A DNA stretch of 64,000 bases from Actinoplanes subtropicus (GTDB lineage: Bacteria > Actinomycetota > Actinomycetes > Mycobacteriales > Micromonosporaceae): positions 186,001 through 250,000 of the forward strand of contig NZ_JOJL01000013.1 in NCBI RefSeq assembly GCF_000721705.1, read 5' to 3'. The number at the start of each line of letters is the position of its first letter. Position 1 is the stretch's first letter. Below, piece after piece: positions 34,580 to 43,106 of the stretch. The position numbers and the translations under genes were made by a program. The notes under the pieces are model-generated. The model was given only the letters and a program-made list of their open reading frames with translations, ran no database searches and was not told the DNA's origin.

Positions 34580-37014
34580 CCGCGCGCCGCTCGGGGGCCG
34601 CCCTGGCGGCGACCGCCCTCGTGCTGGCCGGCGCCACCGGTCCCGCGGCCGCCGCCCCCAGCCCCTCGACGGCCTGGCGCCAGGGCCGTTTCCACGTCGA
34701 CGTGCCCGGCGTGGTCGGCCGCTCCGACGTGGTGCTCGGGCAGCCCAACCGCGACCCGCTCCAGGCGATGCCGCTCGGCAACGGCGGCCTCGGCGCGGCG
34801 GTGTGGTCGGCGAACGGCCTCACCGCCCAGCTCAACCGGGCCGACACGCTGCCCGACCGGCTGTCCCCCGGGCAGCTGGCGATCCCGGGGCTGGCGGCGC
34901 TGACCGACGCCGCCGACTACCACGGAAGGCTCGACCTGTACAACGGGGCGTTCGTCGAGTCGGGCGGCGGGATGACCGCCACGGCCTATGTCTCGGCCGC
35001 CCGCGACGAGCTCGTCGTCGACGTCACCGGCGCCGACCCGGCGGTGGCCCAGACCGCACGGCTGGGGCTGTGGCAACCCCGTACGCCCTCGGCGCAAGCC
35101 GTCGGCGGCATCGGCAGCCTGTCACAGACGTGGACGGACACCGGGCGGCCGGGCTCCGGCGGCGAGACCTTCGGCGCGATGGCGGCGGTGACCGCGAGCG
35201 CTCGCGACGTCCGCGCGACCGTGGTCGACCCGCTGACCGTCCAGGTCGCCTTCCGGCCGCGCCCCGACGGCTCGTACCGCGTGGTGGTCGCCTCTCCACA
35301 GTGGACCGGCGGCGACCCGATCGGCGCCGCGGCCCGGCTGCTCGCCCCGGACACCCGCGGTCCCGGCCGGGTCGCCCCCGCGGCGCAGCGGCGCTGGTGG
35401 CACGACTACTGGGCGCACATCGGGCTGATCCGGCTCTCCTCCCCCGACGGCACGGCCGAATACCTGGAGAACCTGCGCACCATCAACCTCTACGCGAACG
35501 CGGCCGAGCGGGGCACGGTCCGGCCCGGTTCCCAGGCCGGCGTGGCCGACCTCTTCGACAGCACGCAGGACGCGCACAACTGGGATCCCGCGTCGTACTG
35601 GAACTGGAACCTGCGGATGCTCGTCACCGCGAACCTCGGCGCCGGGGCGTTCGGCAACAACGACGCGTACTTCCATATGTTCTCGGGCGACCTGCCGACG
35701 ATCAAGGGCTGGACGGCGAGCCAGTTCAGCGGGCTGGACGGCGCCTGCGTACCGGAAACCATGCGGTTCAATGGCGTCGGACAGCAGGTACACCTGAGCA
35801 ACGGCCAGTGGGGCGCCAACCCCTATCTGGACTGCAGCGCGCAGGGCCCGGCCAACTACAACGCGCGCACGCTGTCCACCGGGGGTGAAGTGTCGCTGTT
35901 CATCTGGGAGACCTACCTGGCCACCGACGACATCGGCTTCCTCCGGCGTAACTATCCGGTGATGGCCGAATGGGCACAATTCATGCTTGCGTACGCCAAG
36001 CTGGGCACCGACGGGAAGCTGCACACCGCACCGTCCAATGCGCACGAAACGCAATGGGACGTCAGTGACCCGGCCACGGACATCACCGCGATGACCGCGG
36101 TCTTCCCCGCGGTGATCCGGGCGGCCCGGCTGCTGCACCGGGACGCCGGCCTGGTCGGGCAGCTCACGGCCGCGCTGCCGGAGATCCTTCCCTATCCCCG
36201 TACGGATGCCGCCACCCGCACCCAGCAGCTCCCGCCGTCGGCCGACAGCACCGGGGCGGACGTGCTCGGCTTCTCCTATCAACAGGCCGCGCCGCTGCAC
36301 AACGTGGAGAACCTCGGCCTCGAACCGGTCTGGCCGTACGGCCTGATCGGCGACTCGGGTGCGCTGAGCGATCTCGCGAAACGCACCTTCACCACCCGGC
36401 CGTTCGTGGAACGCAACGACTGGAGCCTCGACCCGATCGACGCGGCCCGGCTCGGCCTGCCGGACGACCTCCGCAAGACCCTGGTCGACCTGACGCAGCA
36501 GTATCAGCGTCGTCCGTCCGGACTCGCCGCGTTCGGCGACAAATACCCGGAGCCGTACGCGGAACAGGGCGGCGTGGTGACCACCGCGCTACAGGACGCT
36601 CTCGTGCAGGACTACGACGGGGTGCTGCGGGTGGCACCGTCGTGGCCGGCCGGTTGGGATGCCGACGCCACCGTGTACATCCAGCACAACGGGCGGGTCG
36701 ACGTCCAGGTCCGGGACGGCGTCCCGGTGACGGTCGCGCTCCAGGCAGGTGCCGACGGCCCTGTCGCGGTACGCAATCCCTGGCCCGGGCAGCGTGTTCA
36801 GGTGGTGACGGGCGATCCGGGCCGGCCGAGGCTGGTCGTGCCGCCGACGAGCGCGGACCGGCTCACGGTTCCGGCCTGCGCCGGCCACGGCTACCTGATC
36901 GAGCCGGTCGCGGCTCCGTCCACGGCTCTTCCGTACGCCCCGGTGACCGGCACTCCGGCCACCTCCTACAAGCAGCTCGGAGCCGCCACGATCGGTCTGC
37001 CGCCGGCCGCCTGA
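34576..37014 (+). CDS. GH95-like (six-hairpin) secreted glycosidase
   Basis: An 812-residue exported protein starting at GTG 34576, which overlaps the GH3 stop by four bases. After the signal peptide comes a GH95-type N-terminal domain (MPLGNGGLGAAVWSANG), then an (alpha/alpha)6-type catalytic region (WDPASYWNWNLRMLV, FIWETYLATDDIGFLRRNYP, APSNAHETQWDV, AEQGGVVTTALQDALVQDYD) and a C-terminal beta domain. GH95 enzymes act on alpha-L-fucosides or alpha-L-galactosides. Similarity is clear in pattern but the exact family is not certain; an uncharacterised relative is possible. Confidence 0.7.
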   Translation: MTARRSGAALAATALVLAGATGPAAAAPSPSTAWRQGRFHVDVPGVVGRSDVVLGQPNRDPLQAMPLGNGGLGAAVWSANGLTAQLNRADTLPDRLSPGQLAIPGLAALTDAADYHGRLDLYNGAFVESGGGMTATAYVSAARDELVVDVTGADPAVAQTARLGLWQPRTPSAQAVGGIGSLSQTWTDTGRPGSGGETFGAMAAVTASARDVRATVVDPLTVQVAFRPRPDGSYRVVVASPQWTGGDPIGAAARLLAPDTRGPGRVAPAAQRRWWHDYWAHIGLIRLSSPDGTAEYLENLRTINLYANAAERGTVRPGSQAGVADLFDSTQDAHNWDPASYWNWNLRMLVTANLGAGAFGNNDAYFHMFSGDLPTIKGWTASQFSGLDGACVPETMRFNGVGQQVHLSNGQWGANPYLDCSAQGPANYNARTLSTGGEVSLFIWETYLATDDIGFLRRNYPVMAEWAQFMLAYAKLGTDGKLHTAPSNAHETQWDVSDPATDITAMTAVFPAVIRAARLLHRDAGLVGQLTAALPEILPYPRTDAATRTQQLPPSADSTGADVLGFSYQQAAPLHNVENLGLEPVWPYGLIGDSGALSDLAKRTFTTRPFVERNDWSLDPIDAARLGLPDDLRKTLVDLTQQYQRRPSGLAAFGDKYPEPYAEQGGVVTTALQDALVQDYDGVLRVAPSWPAGWDADATVYIQHNGRVDVQVRDGVPVTVALQAGADGPVAVRNPWPGQRVQVVTGDPGRPRLVVPPTSADRLTVPACAGHGYLIEPVAAPSTALPYAPVTGTPATSYKQLGAATIGLPPAA

Positions 37015-37021
37015 GCAATGG

Positions 37022-37054
37022 ACCCGGGCCGGCTTTCCGATCGCCGGCCCGGGT
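37022..37054. terminator. Bidirectional hairpin between glycosidase and uronate genes
   Basis: Perfect 12-base arms ACCCGGGCCGGC and GCCGGCCCGGGT around a nine-base loop, followed by TTTCCTTTCCC. It lies between the GH95-like stop (37014) and the convergent aldolase stop (37085). Confidence 0.75.
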
Positions 37055-37084
37055 TTCCTTTCCCGTCCCGCAACGCGTCCCGGC

Positions 37085-37858
37085 TCAGGACCGCCCTGAG
37101 GTGGCGTCCGGGCGAAGATGCCGGACGGCGTCGCTCGCGGCGCGGGCCAGCAGCGACGCGTCCGAGCCGACGCCGACGAAGCGGTAGCCCAACGCGGTGT
37201 AGGCGGCGGCCTGGCGGGCATCACCGGCCAGGATGCCGGCGGCGATCCCGGCATCCTTCGCGGCGGCGAGCACCTGGTCGAGCGCCGCGGCGAACTCGGG
37301 GGCGTCGAACCGGCCGGGACAGCCGAGATCGGTGGAGAGATCGCGCGGGCCGACGAACAACACGTCCACCCCGGGCACGGCGGCGATCTCCGGCGCGGCA
37401 CGCAGCGCACCGCGGCTCTCGATCTGAACGATCCCGACCACCCCGTCGTTCGCGGTCTCCAGGCCCTCGGGGGCGAGACCGAAGTCGTAGACCCGGTTGT
37501 ACGTCGCGACGCCGCGGTCGCCCTCGGGCGGATAACGCAGGTGACGCACCGCCGCGCGGACATCCTCCACCGATTCGAGGCGCGGAAACATCACGCCGGC
37601 CACGCCGACGTCGAGCAGCCGGCCCGTGCGGATCCGTTCAGCCGACTCGACCCGGGCCAGCATGGGAACTCCCCGCGCCTCGCCCGCCAACTGTTGGCCC
37701 AGCAACGCCCGTTCGTCGCCGCCGCCGTGCTCCAGATCGACGAGCAGCCAGTCGAAGCCGGCCACCGCGCAGGCCTCCGTTGCGAGCTCGCAGCCCAACC
37801 CCAGGAACGTGCCATACAGCTTATCGCCGGCCGCGAGCCGCGCCCGCAGGCCGCTCAT
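37085..37858 (-). CDS. garL: HpcH/HpaI-family aldolase (5-keto-4-deoxyglucarate aldolase-like)
   Basis: A 257-residue class II aldolase. Motifs: GFDWLLVDLEHG (metal Glu), MLARVES (substrate Arg), GVMFPRLES, GIVQIESRGAL (metal Glu), and DVLFVGPRDLSTDLG (metal Asp). ATG 37858 overlaps the stop of the upstream reductase by four bases. With that reductase and a glucarate-dehydratase-like enzyme nearby, the likely reaction is cleavage of 5-keto-4-deoxyglucarate to pyruvate and tartronate semialdehyde. Relatives cleave other 2-keto-3-deoxy acids, so substrate identity comes from context. Confidence 0.88.
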   Translation of the reverse strand: MSGLRARLAAGDKLYGTFLGLGCELATEACAVAGFDWLLVDLEHGGGDERALLGQQLAGEARGVPMLARVESAERIRTGRLLDVGVAGVMFPRLESVEDVRAAVRHLRYPPEGDRGVATYNRVYDFGLAPEGLETANDGVVGIVQIESRGALRAAPEIAAVPGVDVLFVGPRDLSTDLGCPGRFDAPEFAAALDQVLAAAKDAGIAAGILAGDARQAAAYTALGYRFVGVGSDASLLARAASDAVRHLRPDATSGRS

Positions 37859-38844
37859 CGTTCCCAACCCGAGGCCGAGACCCGCCCGCTGGCGTCTTCC
37901 CGCCCCGCTGCGGCGCCCCCGCCGGCTGTGGCGCTACCGCCCGCTGCTGCGCTACCGCCCGCTGTCTTATCCCGGCCCGATAGGTGCTCGACGCCGCGTA
38001 TGAGGACGCCGTGGTCCAGGTGACCGTTGCCGGACCTACGGACCGCGTCCATCAGCTGGGCCACCAGTTCGCCCGCTGGCAGGGTGACCGCCGCCGTGCG
38101 CGCCGCGTCGAGGACGATGCCCAGATCCTTGTGGTGCAGGTCGACGCGGAAGCCCGGTTTGAACCGGCGTTCCCGCATCGCGGTGCCCTTCCGGGCCAGC
38201 ACCGTGCTCCCGGCCAGCCCGCCGCCGAGCACCTCCAGCCCGAGGGCCGGGTCGACGCCGCTCGCCTCCATCAGCACGATCGCCTCGGCGACCAGCTCGA
38301 TGGTGCCGGCCACCACCAGCTGGTTGGCCGCCTTCACGAGCTGGCCGGCGCCGGCCGGGCCGACATGGACGATCGTGGTGCCGAGCGCCTCGAAGATCGG
38401 CCGTGCCCGGGCGAACGCCTCGGCGGTACCACCCACCATGATGGACAGAACCGCGTCGATGGCACCCTGCTCACCACCGGACACCGGGGCGTCGAGTGAC
38501 TCCAGGCCCCGGTCGAGCGCGGCGGCCGCGAGGGCGCGTGCGGTCTGCGGGCGCACGGTGCTCATGTCGATGATCAGCGTGCCGGGGTCGCAGTGGGTCA
38601 GCACGCCGTCGGCGCCGAGCACGACGGCCTCCACATCGGGCGAGTCGGGCAGCATGGTGATCACCGCGTCGGCGCCGCGGGCGGCCTCGGCCACCGACCC
38701 TGCGCGCCGGCCACCGGCGGCGACCAGCCGGTCGGCTCCGTCCGGTCGCCGGGTGTGGCCGACCACGTCGAAGCCGGCCTTCACCAGGTTGTCCGCCATC
38801 GGCGCGCCCATGACGCCGAGACCGATGAAGCCGATCGTCCGCAT
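37855..38844 (-). CDS. garR: 2-hydroxy-3-oxopropionate (tartronate semialdehyde) reductase with low-complexity tail
   Basis: A 329-residue beta-hydroxyacid dehydrogenase. N-terminal NAD-binding GFIGLGVMGAPMADNL, substrate motif SLDAPVSGGEQGA, catalytic Lys in VKAANQLVVAGTIE, and KDLGIVLDAA near the C-terminus. It reduces tartronate semialdehyde to glycerate. Start ATG 38844 (GAGGTGG five bases upstream) rather than 38859. The family normally ends near residue 290; here a 35-40-residue Gly/Ala/Ser-rich tail (KTAGGSAAAGGSATAGGGAA) follows, made by an 18-bp repeat. A palindromic element sits in its promoter. Confidence 0.9.
   Translation of the reverse strand: MRTIGFIGLGVMGAPMADNLVKAGFDVVGHTRRPDGADRLVAAGGRRAGSVAEAARGADAVITMLPDSPDVEAVVLGADGVLTHCDPGTLIIDMSTVRPQTARALAAAALDRGLESLDAPVSGGEQGAIDAVLSIMVGGTAEAFARARPIFEALGTTIVHVGPAGAGQLVKAANQLVVAGTIELVAEAIVLMEASGVDPALGLEVLGGGLAGSTVLARKGTAMRERRFKPGFRVDLHHKDLGIVLDAARTAAVTLPAGELVAQLMDAVRRSGNGHLDHGVLIRGVEHLSGRDKTAGGSAAAGGSATAGGGAAAGREDASGRVSASGWER
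37907..37978 (-). repeat. 18-bp degenerate minisatellite in the 3' end of the garR-like gene
   Basis: Four adjacent 18-base units (from 37907, 37925, 37943, 37961) of the type gctgtggcgctaccgccc; the middle two differ at two bases, the outer ones more. On the minus strand they encode the GGSAAA/GGSATA/GGGAAA tail of the reductase. This is the third short tandem array in the window that lies in or next to the 3' end of a gene. Confidence 0.8.
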
Positions 38845-38853
38845 GCCCACCTC

Positions 38854-38869
38854 GTCCATGTATGTGGAT
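38854..38869. promoter_or_regulatory. 16-bp palindrome between garR-like and udh-like genes
   Basis: GTCCATGTATGTGGAT matches the palindrome at 40743-40758 at 12 of 16 positions and lies ten bases upstream of the chosen start of the reductase gene, in the divergent promoter region shared with the uronate dehydrogenase gene. It is a likely site for the IclR regulator encoded at 39818. Confidence 0.55.
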
Positions 38870-38986
38870 GCAATCCTGTTCGTGGATGACGTCCAAACTA
38901 GGAAAGCTCAGCGAGCGGGTCAAGCGCCTGTTACGTATGAGGATGTCTGTTAGGCTCGGCAGCCATCGATACAGACGGAGGTTTCG

Positions 38987-39808
38987 ATGCGCATTCTCGT
39001 CACCGGCGGAGCGGGCAAGGTTGCCACCTCACTGCGGCCGCGGCTGGCCGCCGAGGGGCGTGTGCTGCGCCTGTTCGACGTGGTCCGCCCGCCGGAGATC
39101 GAGGGCGCGGGCGCCGAGGAGGTCGCGCTCGGGTCGCTCGCCGATCCCGAGGCGGTGGCCGCCGCCTGCGAGGACGTCGACGCGATCGTCCACCTCGGCG
39201 GCCAGAGCAAGGAGGCCGACGCCGGCGAGGTGCTGCGACTCAACGGGCTGGGCACGTACCACCTGCTGGAGACCGCCCGGCGGCGTGGCATAACGCGGCT
39301 GATGCTGGCCTCGTCCTCACACGCGGCCGGCTTCCACGTACGCGACGACGCCACCTACCCGGACGGGCTCCCGGCCGGCCTGCCGCCGCGTCCCGACACC
39401 CTGTACGGCTGGAGCAAGGTGGCCGTCGAATCGCTGGCGAGCCTCTACGCCGACCGCTTCGGGCTCGACGTGATCTGCGTACGCATCGGTCTGTGGTTTC
39501 CCACCCCGCCGCAGAATCGGGGCCTGGCCACCTGGCTCTCCCCGGACGACGGCGCCCGCCTGGTCGAGGCGTGCCTGTCCGCGCCCAGCCCGGGCTTCCG
39601 GATCATCTGGGGGATCAGCCGCAACACCCGCCGGTGGTGGTCGCTCGCCGAGGGCGAGGCGATCGGCTACTTCCCGAAGGACGACGCCGAGGTGTACGCG
39701 GCCGAGCGCATCGCCGAGTTCGGCGAACCGGACTTCGCGAACGATCCCGAGCTGAACCGGGTCGGCGGCTGGTGGTGTGACTGGCCCCTCGGCCGGCGGA
39801 TGGGCTGA
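38987..39808 (+). CDS. udh: Uronate dehydrogenase (NAD-dependent)
   Basis: A 273-residue short-chain epimerase/dehydratase-type enzyme. Cofactor loop TGGAGKVATSLRPRL, HLGGQSKEAD, SSSHAAGFH, catalytic Tyr and Lys in LYGWSKVAVE, and the segment IIWGISRNTRRWW, characteristic of uronate dehydrogenases. It oxidises glucuronate or galacturonate to the aldarolactone with NAD+, the first step of oxidative uronate breakdown. GGAGG lies five bases before ATG 38987. It is divergent from the reductase and convergent with the IclR gene. Confidence 0.9.
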   Translation: MRILVTGGAGKVATSLRPRLAAEGRVLRLFDVVRPPEIEGAGAEEVALGSLADPEAVAAACEDVDAIVHLGGQSKEADAGEVLRLNGLGTYHLLETARRRGITRLMLASSSHAAGFHVRDDATYPDGLPAGLPPRPDTLYGWSKVAVESLASLYADRFGLDVICVRIGLWFPTPPQNRGLATWLSPDDGARLVEACLSAPSPGFRIIWGISRNTRRWWSLAEGEAIGYFPKDDAEVYAAERIAEFGEPDFANDPELNRVGGWWCDWPLGRRMG

Positions 39809-39817
39809 CGACGCGGC

Positions 39818-40645
39818 CTAGCGGATTCCTTCCCGGCGCAGCTTGCGGGCGAGCTCCTCGGCGTGCCGGGTGACGGCTTCCGCCACGAATTCCACGTGAT
39901 AGTGATCAGCGATGATCCGCTCGACGGGCATCGAGCAGGAGATCGCATCGGTCGCCGGAATCCGGTAGCCGACCGCCACCGCTACGCACGCCACGCCCGG
40001 GGTGTTCTGCTCCCGTTCGAACGCCCAGCCCCGCTTGCGTACGTCGTCGAGCACCCCGTGCAATGCAGCGCGGTTGGGAATGGTCGCCTCCATCAGTTCT
40101 TCGAGCTTGATCGGCATGAGCTGGTCGACCTCGTCCTCGGTCAACTCGGCGAGAAGCGCCTGGCCGAGCGCGGTGACGTGGGCGGGCAGCCGGCGCCCGA
40201 CCCGCGAGACCCGGCCGCGCGAGTCGCGGGACTCGCGGCTGGCCAGGTAGAGCACGTGCCCCTCGTCGCGCCGGGCGTAGTGGATCGTGTAGCCGATCTC
40301 GCTGCGCAGGTCCTCCAGCGTCTCGTACGCGAACTGCAGCGCCGGGTCGCGGTCGAGATACGCCGTGCCGGAGAGCAGCGCGTGCGGTCCCACCCCGAAC
40401 GCCGAGCCGGTCTCGTCGGCCTCCACCCACTTGAGCTCGCGCAGCGTCCTTACCAGGGCGTGCAGGCTGGACCGGGGGTAGCCCATCCGTTCCTGCATCT
40501 CGGTCAGCGTCAGCCGGGTCGGCGACGCGGCCAGGGTCTCCAAGATCTTCACGGTGCGCTCGGCCGACTTGACCGGCGAGACCTCATTGGCCGGGGTGGA
40601 TTCGTCGCGGGTCGGCGGAACGCGGTGCATGCGGGCTCGGGGCAT
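39818..40645 (-). CDS. IclR-family transcriptional regulator
   Basis: A 275-residue regulator: winged helix (VSPVKSAERTVKILETL, LTLTEMQERMGYPRSSLHAL) followed by the IclR effector domain (GYTIHYARRDEGHVLYLAS, PAHVTALGQALLAEL, NTPGVACVAVAVG). IclR proteins often bind keto acids or aromatic/sugar-acid effectors. It lies between udh and the divergently transcribed transporter operon, so it should control both; the palindromes at 38854 and 40743 are candidate sites. ATG 40645 is used; ATG 40630 is an alternative. Confidence 0.92.
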   Translation of the reverse strand: MPRARMHRVPPTRDESTPANEVSPVKSAERTVKILETLAASPTRLTLTEMQERMGYPRSSLHALVRTLRELKWVEADETGSAFGVGPHALLSGTAYLDRDPALQFAYETLEDLRSEIGYTIHYARRDEGHVLYLASRESRDSRGRVSRVGRRLPAHVTALGQALLAELTEDEVDQLMPIKLEELMEATIPNRAALHGVLDDVRKRGWAFEREQNTPGVACVAVAVGYRIPATDAISCSMPVERIIADHYHVEFVAEAVTRHAEELARKLRREGIR

Positions 40646-40742
40646 TGATACTCACCATCACGAAGGATTGTTTTATGAGTGTTGACGGTCATCATACCGA
40701 CGGTTAGCTTGTCCATACTCGCGTGTCACACATGCGGCACGC

Positions 40743-40758
40743 GTCCACATATGTAGAC
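40743..40758. promoter_or_regulatory. 16-bp palindrome upstream of the sugar transporter operon
   Basis: GTCCACATATGTAGAC is a palindrome with one mismatch per half-site pair, 13 bases before the GTG start of the binding-protein gene and directly next to its GGAGG ribosome site. Bound repressor would block initiation or early elongation. Best candidate operator for the adjacent IclR protein. Confidence 0.6.
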
Positions 40759-40771
40759 AGGAGGCAGGCAC

Positions 40772-42103
40772 GTGATCGGTAGGCGAGCCTCGGCGTTGGC
40801 GATGACCGTCGCCCTCACGACCATCGCGGCCGGCGGCCTCGCTGCGTGCGGCGACGACAGTCCGAAGACCGACGCCAAGGCTCAGCTACAAATCTGGGTC
40901 AGGAAGCTGCCGGGCTCCTCGAGCGAGAAGACCGACCAGCAACTGGCGGCCGCGTTCACCGCCAAGACAGGCGTGCCTACGAAGGTCACGGCCCTGTTCG
41001 ACGACTTCGAGACCAAGCTGCAGCAGGCCGCCGCGCAGAAGAAGCTGCCGGACATCGTCATCAACGACACCGACCGTCTGGGCGGGCTGGTCAAGCAGGG
41101 CTTGGTACGCGAGATCGACCGAAACACGCTCCCGGGGCAGGGGGAGCTTACACCCGCCTCGTGGCAGGCGGCGACCGGCGCGGACGGCAAGGTGTACGGG
41201 GTCCCGTTCTCGGCACAGTCGTTCGCCCTCTTCATCCGCAAGGACTGGCGGGAGAAACTCAACCTGCCCTTGCCCAAGACCTGGGCCGACCTGGACGCGC
41301 TCGCCAAGGCCTTCACCACCCGCGATCCCGACGGCGACGGCAAGGCCGACACGTACGGGTATGTCATCCCCGCCTCCACCAAGCGCGGCTACACGTCGTG
41401 GTACTTCTCGAGTTTCCTCTGGTCGGCCGGCGGCGACTTCCTCACCGGCAGGACCGGCGCGTTCAGCCCGGCGATCAACAGCCCGCAGTCGCTGGCCGCG
41501 GCCGAGGAGTTCAAGAAGCAGTTCTGTACGGACAAGACCGTGGTACCCGGTTCGGTGACCGCCGAGACGACACAGGCGCACCCGCTGTTCGAGACCGGAA
41601 AGGGCGGCATCTACTTCACCGGCCCGTACAACATGGCGCGCTTCGACAAGAACCTGGGCAAGGACAAGTATGAGGTCATCGCGCTGCCGCCCGGGCCCGG
41701 CGGCAAGAGCGTGTCGCTCGCCGAAGGGGAGAACGTCTACCTGATGGCCGGCTCGGCCAACCCCGACGGGCAGACCAAGTTCGCCGAGTACGCGATGTCG
41801 GTCGAGGGCCAGACCATCGGCATGGCCGGCGACACCGACGGCAACGTCGTCCGGCTGCCAGTGAACGCGAAGGTGGACATGGCCTCGGTCCGCAAGGACA
41901 CCCGCTGGCAGCTGTTCGCCGACATATACAAGAACGGCGCCCGCTACGTGCCCGTGGTCCCCGACTGGACACCGTTCCGCCAGTCGTCGGCCGACACGCT
42001 CAACGCGATGGTCGCCGACTGCTCGTCCAACCCGAAGGCCGCCCTGGACAAGCTCGCCCAGACGTTCGACCAGGAGTTGACCAAGCAGGGGGCGAAGGCG
42101 TGA
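40772..42103 (+). CDS. Carbohydrate ABC transporter substrate-binding lipoprotein
   Basis: A 443-residue family 1 extracellular solute-binding protein. Signal peptide with lipobox GGLAACGDD; body with LQIWVRKLPGSSSEKTDQQL, LPDIVINDTDRLGGLV, and a Ca-site-like DPDGDGKADTYGY loop common in sugar-binding proteins. Start GTG 40772 with GGAGGCAGGCAC upstream. It is first in the uronate uptake operon and would bind a uronate-containing sugar or oligosaccharide. No ATPase is encoded in the operon, so a shared MsiK-type ATPase is expected, as is usual in actinobacteria. Confidence 0.92.
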   Translation: MIGRRASALAMTVALTTIAAGGLAACGDDSPKTDAKAQLQIWVRKLPGSSSEKTDQQLAAAFTAKTGVPTKVTALFDDFETKLQQAAAQKKLPDIVINDTDRLGGLVKQGLVREIDRNTLPGQGELTPASWQAATGADGKVYGVPFSAQSFALFIRKDWREKLNLPLPKTWADLDALAKAFTTRDPDGDGKADTYGYVIPASTKRGYTSWYFSSFLWSAGGDFLTGRTGAFSPAINSPQSLAAAEEFKKQFCTDKTVVPGSVTAETTQAHPLFETGKGGIYFTGPYNMARFDKNLGKDKYEVIALPPGPGGKSVSLAEGENVYLMAGSANPDGQTKFAEYAMSVEGQTIGMAGDTDGNVVRLPVNAKVDMASVRKDTRWQLFADIYKNGARYVPVVPDWTPFRQSSADTLNAMVADCSSNPKAALDKLAQTFDQELTKQGAKA

Positions 42104-42137
42104 ACGGCGACCGGCCGGGCAGGCAAGGAGTCAGGTC

Positions 42138-43106
42138 GTGACGGCTGCGCCGGTCCGGGAGGGGCCTACCGCGGCCCCCGGGCCGGCGCGGCGGCGACGG
42201 CCGGCACGAAAGCAGCGTCCGGCGCGCCGGGGCCGCCGGGCGCGCTGGATCGGGTACGCGACCGCCTGGCTCTGGCTGGCCCCGGCGCTGATCCTCTTCG
42301 CGCTCTTCAAGTTCGTGCCGATGGCTCGCGCGATCAGCATGAGCTTCAAGGAGGTCCGGCCGTACCTGGGCGATCGCTGGGTCGGCCTGGACAACTACCG
42401 TGCCGTGCTCGGCGACGACGCGTTCCGCGCGGCGGCCGGGCACACGGTCGTGCTGGCCGTCGGTGAGACCATCGGCTCCATCGTGGTCGGGCTGATCCTG
42501 GCGCTGCTGCTGGAGGGCACGGCCCGGCACCTGTGGTTCGTGCGCACCGCGGTGTTCCTGCCGACGGTCACCGCGATGGCCGTGGTGGCCGCGCTCTGGC
42601 GGATCATCTACTACCCGGCCCCGGACGGCGCGCTCAACTCGGTGCTCGGCTGGGTCGGCCTGGGGCCGGGTCAGTACCTCGATTCCCCGCACACCTCGCT
42701 CTGGTCGGTGATGGCGGTCGGGATCTGGCGCAGCGCCCCGTACGACATGATGATCTTTATCGCCGGTCTGGCCGGTGTCGACCGCACGCTCTACGAGGCC
42801 GCTGCCGCCGACGGCGCGGGACCGTTGCGCCGGCTGTGGCATGTCGCGTTCCCCTCGATGCGCCCGGTGTTCACCATCGTCGTGACGCTCGCCGCGATCC
42901 GCGGGCTGCGCGTGTTCACCGAGATCTTCCTGCTCACCAACGGCGGCCCGAGTGGCTCCACCGAGGTGGTGATGACGCTCGTCTACAAGCTCGGCCTGGA
43001 GCGCAACGAGCTCGGGATCGCCTCGGCCGGCTCGATCCTGCTGCTGGTCGCCACGATCGTCCTGACGCTGCTGGCACAACTTCTCCGGCGAGGAAACCAC
43101 AAGTGA
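42138..43106 (+). CDS. Sugar ABC transporter permease (MalF type)
   Basis: A 322-residue permease with six helices after an unusually Arg/Pro/Ala-rich basic N-terminus (about residues 15-37). The docking loop YEAAAADGAGPLRRLWHVAFP and the ending LLTNGGPSGSTEVVMTLVYK are typical of MalF/UgpA-like permeases. Start GTG 42138, AGGAG eight bases upstream, 34 bases after the binding-protein gene. Confidence 0.93.
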   Translation: MTAAPVREGPTAAPGPARRRRPARKQRPARRGRRARWIGYATAWLWLAPALILFALFKFVPMARAISMSFKEVRPYLGDRWVGLDNYRAVLGDDAFRAAAGHTVVLAVGETIGSIVVGLILALLLEGTARHLWFVRTAVFLPTVTAMAVVAALWRIIYYPAPDGALNSVLGWVGLGPGQYLDSPHTSLWSVMAVGIWRSAPYDMMIFIAGLAGVDRTLYEAAAADGAGPLRRLWHVAFPSMRPVFTIVVTLAAIRGLRVFTEIFLLTNGGPSGSTEVVMTLVYKLGLERNELGIASAGSILLLVATIVLTLLAQLLRRGNHK

